Shown here: positions 53,121 through 53,806 of the stretch, in pieces
Layout: every line of letters begins with the position of its first letter
Numbering within the stretch: position 1 is the first letter of the stretch
IMG/VR virus record: IMGVR_UViG_3300030098_005088
Span: 1 to 53,806 of that record
DNA length: 53,806 nucleotides
From: a virus
Strand: one strand, 5' to 3'
Notes under the pieces: generated by a model
Databases searched by the model: none
Seen by the model: only the letters and a program-made list of their open reading frames with translations
Told to the model about the DNA's origin: nothing
Made by a program: the position numbers and the translations under genes

Positions 53121-53363
53121 CTATCCGATTACATAATAGACAACTGATTCTAACCCACCAGTTTTATTATTTTGGACAGCTGCTATTATTTGACCATCTG
53201 ATAATTCAAAATCGTCTGTTCTAACAACTCCATCAACACTTACTGACGCACCTGAAGCTATATCAAGTTCAGTTCTTAAAGCTCCAACTGTACCTGCATT
53301 TACTTCTTGTTCTTCAAATCCACCACCTGATAGTATTCTTACTTTTTTACTTGCGTTTGCCAT
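53121..53363 (-). CDS. Ubiquitin-like beta-grasp protein with C-terminal extension, 80 aa
   Basis: Predicted small modifier. The 80 residues read like MoaD/ThiS and ubiquitin: first strand VRILSGGG, strand and helix (VNAGTVGALRTELDI), VSVDGVVR, then DFELSDGQIIAAVQNNKTGG, the segment that in MoaD-type proteins leads to the terminal Gly-Gly. Gly-Gly is at 69-70 and is followed by ten residues (LESVVYYVIG), so a peptidase, probably the JAMM enzyme downstream, must expose it. AAGGAG precedes the ATG at 53363. It is followed by the E2-like, JAMM and E1 genes in order. Confidence 0.82.
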   Translation of the reverse strand: MANASKKVRILSGGGFEEQEVNAGTVGALRTELDIASGASVSVDGVVRTDDFELSDGQIIAAVQNNKTGGLESVVYYVIG

Positions 53364-53374
53364 TTGGCTTCTCC

Positions 53375-53518
53375 TTATTTATCTTTATTATTATCTCGTT
53401 TTACTTCTTTCCATTTACTTTTAGGAATATATTTCCATTCATCAGAGTTAACTAAGGAATATGCTACATCGTCAGCTACTCTTTTGATCTCACCATTACT
53501 ATGTTGGATACATTTCAT
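53375..53518 (-). CDS. Small unknown protein, 47 aa
   Basis: GAGGAG precedes the ATG at 53518, and the frame ends with TAA at 53375-53377, eleven bases before the Ubl start. The start overlaps the TGA of the 154-residue gene (TGATG). The 47-residue product (start MKCIQHSNGEIKRVADDVAY) ends Lys/Asp/Asn-rich. Its coupling places it in the same operon as the Ubl cassette; whether it shares that function is unknown. Confidence 0.7.
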   Translation of the reverse strand: MKCIQHSNGEIKRVADDVAYSLVNSDEWKYIPKSKWKEVKRDNNKDK

Positions 53519-53806
53519 CAGAATCTCCTCGATTTATCCATCATTCTCTTATCACTTCGATATATATCAAAGTACCCTATACGCTCTATAGGATTAGTGA
53601 ACACGGTATAAAACTTAGATTTTGCTAATAATTCCATATCAGTAGATGCAGATAATAATTCTGTCAATCTAATTCCAGCTTCTTGTTTAGGAAAATCACC
53701 AGATGTTATAGTAACATGTAAAGCTCTATTATTGTTTGGTTGTGTTTCAATAAGTTGTCCATTATCTGTTAATATATTAACATGTATAGCACATACTTCA
53801 TCATTA
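53518..53806 (-). CDS. Unknown protein, C-terminal part (gene starts at left end of window)
   Basis: This is the end of the 154-residue gene whose start is at 271. The frame enters at the right edge and stops at a TGA at 53518-53520. The C-terminal part includes ALHVTITSGDFPKQEAGIRL and a basic ending (RSDKRMMDKSRRF). One HxT-like element (HVTI) is visible but not a pair, so no phosphoesterase is claimed. It is coupled to the 47-residue gene by TGATG. Confidence 0.85.
   Translation of the reverse strand, partial: NDEVCAIHVNILTDNGQLIETQPNNNRALHVTITSGDFPKQEAGIRLTELLSASTDMELLAKSKFYTVFTNPIERIGYFDIYRSDKRMMDKSRRF
53712..53806. repeat. Terminal direct repeat, right copy (contig closure)
   Basis: Identical to 1-95 except at 53730 (T here, C at 19), giving Asn here and Asp in the left copy of the same gene. 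It marks contig closure of a genome of about 53.7 kb. Confidence 0.93.

Noticed and set aside
1-53806. tRNA genes, CRISPR arrays, insertion sequences, integrase or lysogeny genes
   Set aside because: None found on reading both strands by eye; small tRNA-like elements could still be missed without a covariance search.

Overview
This window is an essentially complete genome of a virulent-looking, AT-rich tailed phage of about 53.7 kb. The first 95 bases recur at the right end with one mismatch, so the contig closes on itself (circular, circularly permuted or terminally redundant). No integrase, repressor, tRNA or CRISPR array was seen. Almost every gene has a strong Shine-Dalgarno sequence (GGAGG or AGGAG), and many neighbours overlap as TAATG or ATGA. 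The head and tail genes (terminase pair, P22-type portal, scaffold, HK97-fold capsid, nozzle/stabilisation protein, large internal proteins, no tape measure or sheath) indicate a short-tailed, podovirus-type particle. The host cannot be named from sequence. Strong Shine-Dalgarno use argues mildly against Bacteroidota.

The genome has two transcription blocks. The rightward late block (about 3.1-42.7 kb) runs: small genes, TerS, a zinc-ribbon protein, TerL, an M15 peptidase endolysin, portal, scaffold, major capsid protein, decoration-like proteins, coiled-coil and fibre-like virion proteins, connector-like genes, a calcineurin-like phosphoesterase, an MscS-like and a holin-like membrane protein, tail nozzle, internal proteins, a giant 3124-residue protein and a 995-residue internal protein. 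The leftward block runs from 2.9 kb down through the contig joint to 42.75 kb and holds the early and replication genes. The blocks diverge at 2.89-3.12 kb and converge on a hairpin terminator at 42.72-42.75 kb. The leftward block encodes a primase-helicase, a PD-(D/E)XK nuclease, a Gp157-like protein, an SSB-like protein and a RecA/Sak4-like ATPase. No DNA polymerase was seen.

Four things stand out. (1) A four-gene ubiquitin-like conjugation cassette (53.36-49.67 kb): a beta-grasp Ubl with a Gly-Gly followed by a 10-residue tail, an E2-like protein with an HPYI...ICLG signature, a JAMM peptidase with a perfect HxHx7SxxD motif, and an E1/ThiF-like adenylyltransferase. (2) A non-coding stretch of about 0.9-1.1 kb (1.02-2.1 kb) packed with hairpins, several with GNRA loops and G-U pairs that form only on the minus strand; it looks like a giant ornate phage RNA of the GOLLD/ROOL kind. 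A second structured region of about 0.4 kb (49.27-49.66 kb) lies next to the Ubl cassette and its wobble pairs favour the plus strand. (3) The giant virion protein carries an RxPxxGINS...DFDLD signature that resembles, from memory, the catalytic region of crAss-like virion RNA polymerases (two-barrel type). (4) The Sak4-like ATPase appears circularly permuted, with its Walker A motif at the C-terminus and Walker B near the N-terminus.

The inferred plan is that a virion-borne RNA polymerase could enter with the DNA and transcribe early genes. Primase-helicase, SSB and the ATPase would support replication and recombination with a host polymerase, while the Ubl cassette tags unknown host or phage proteins. 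The rightward block then builds the particle. All functions are inferred from sequence motifs read by eye.
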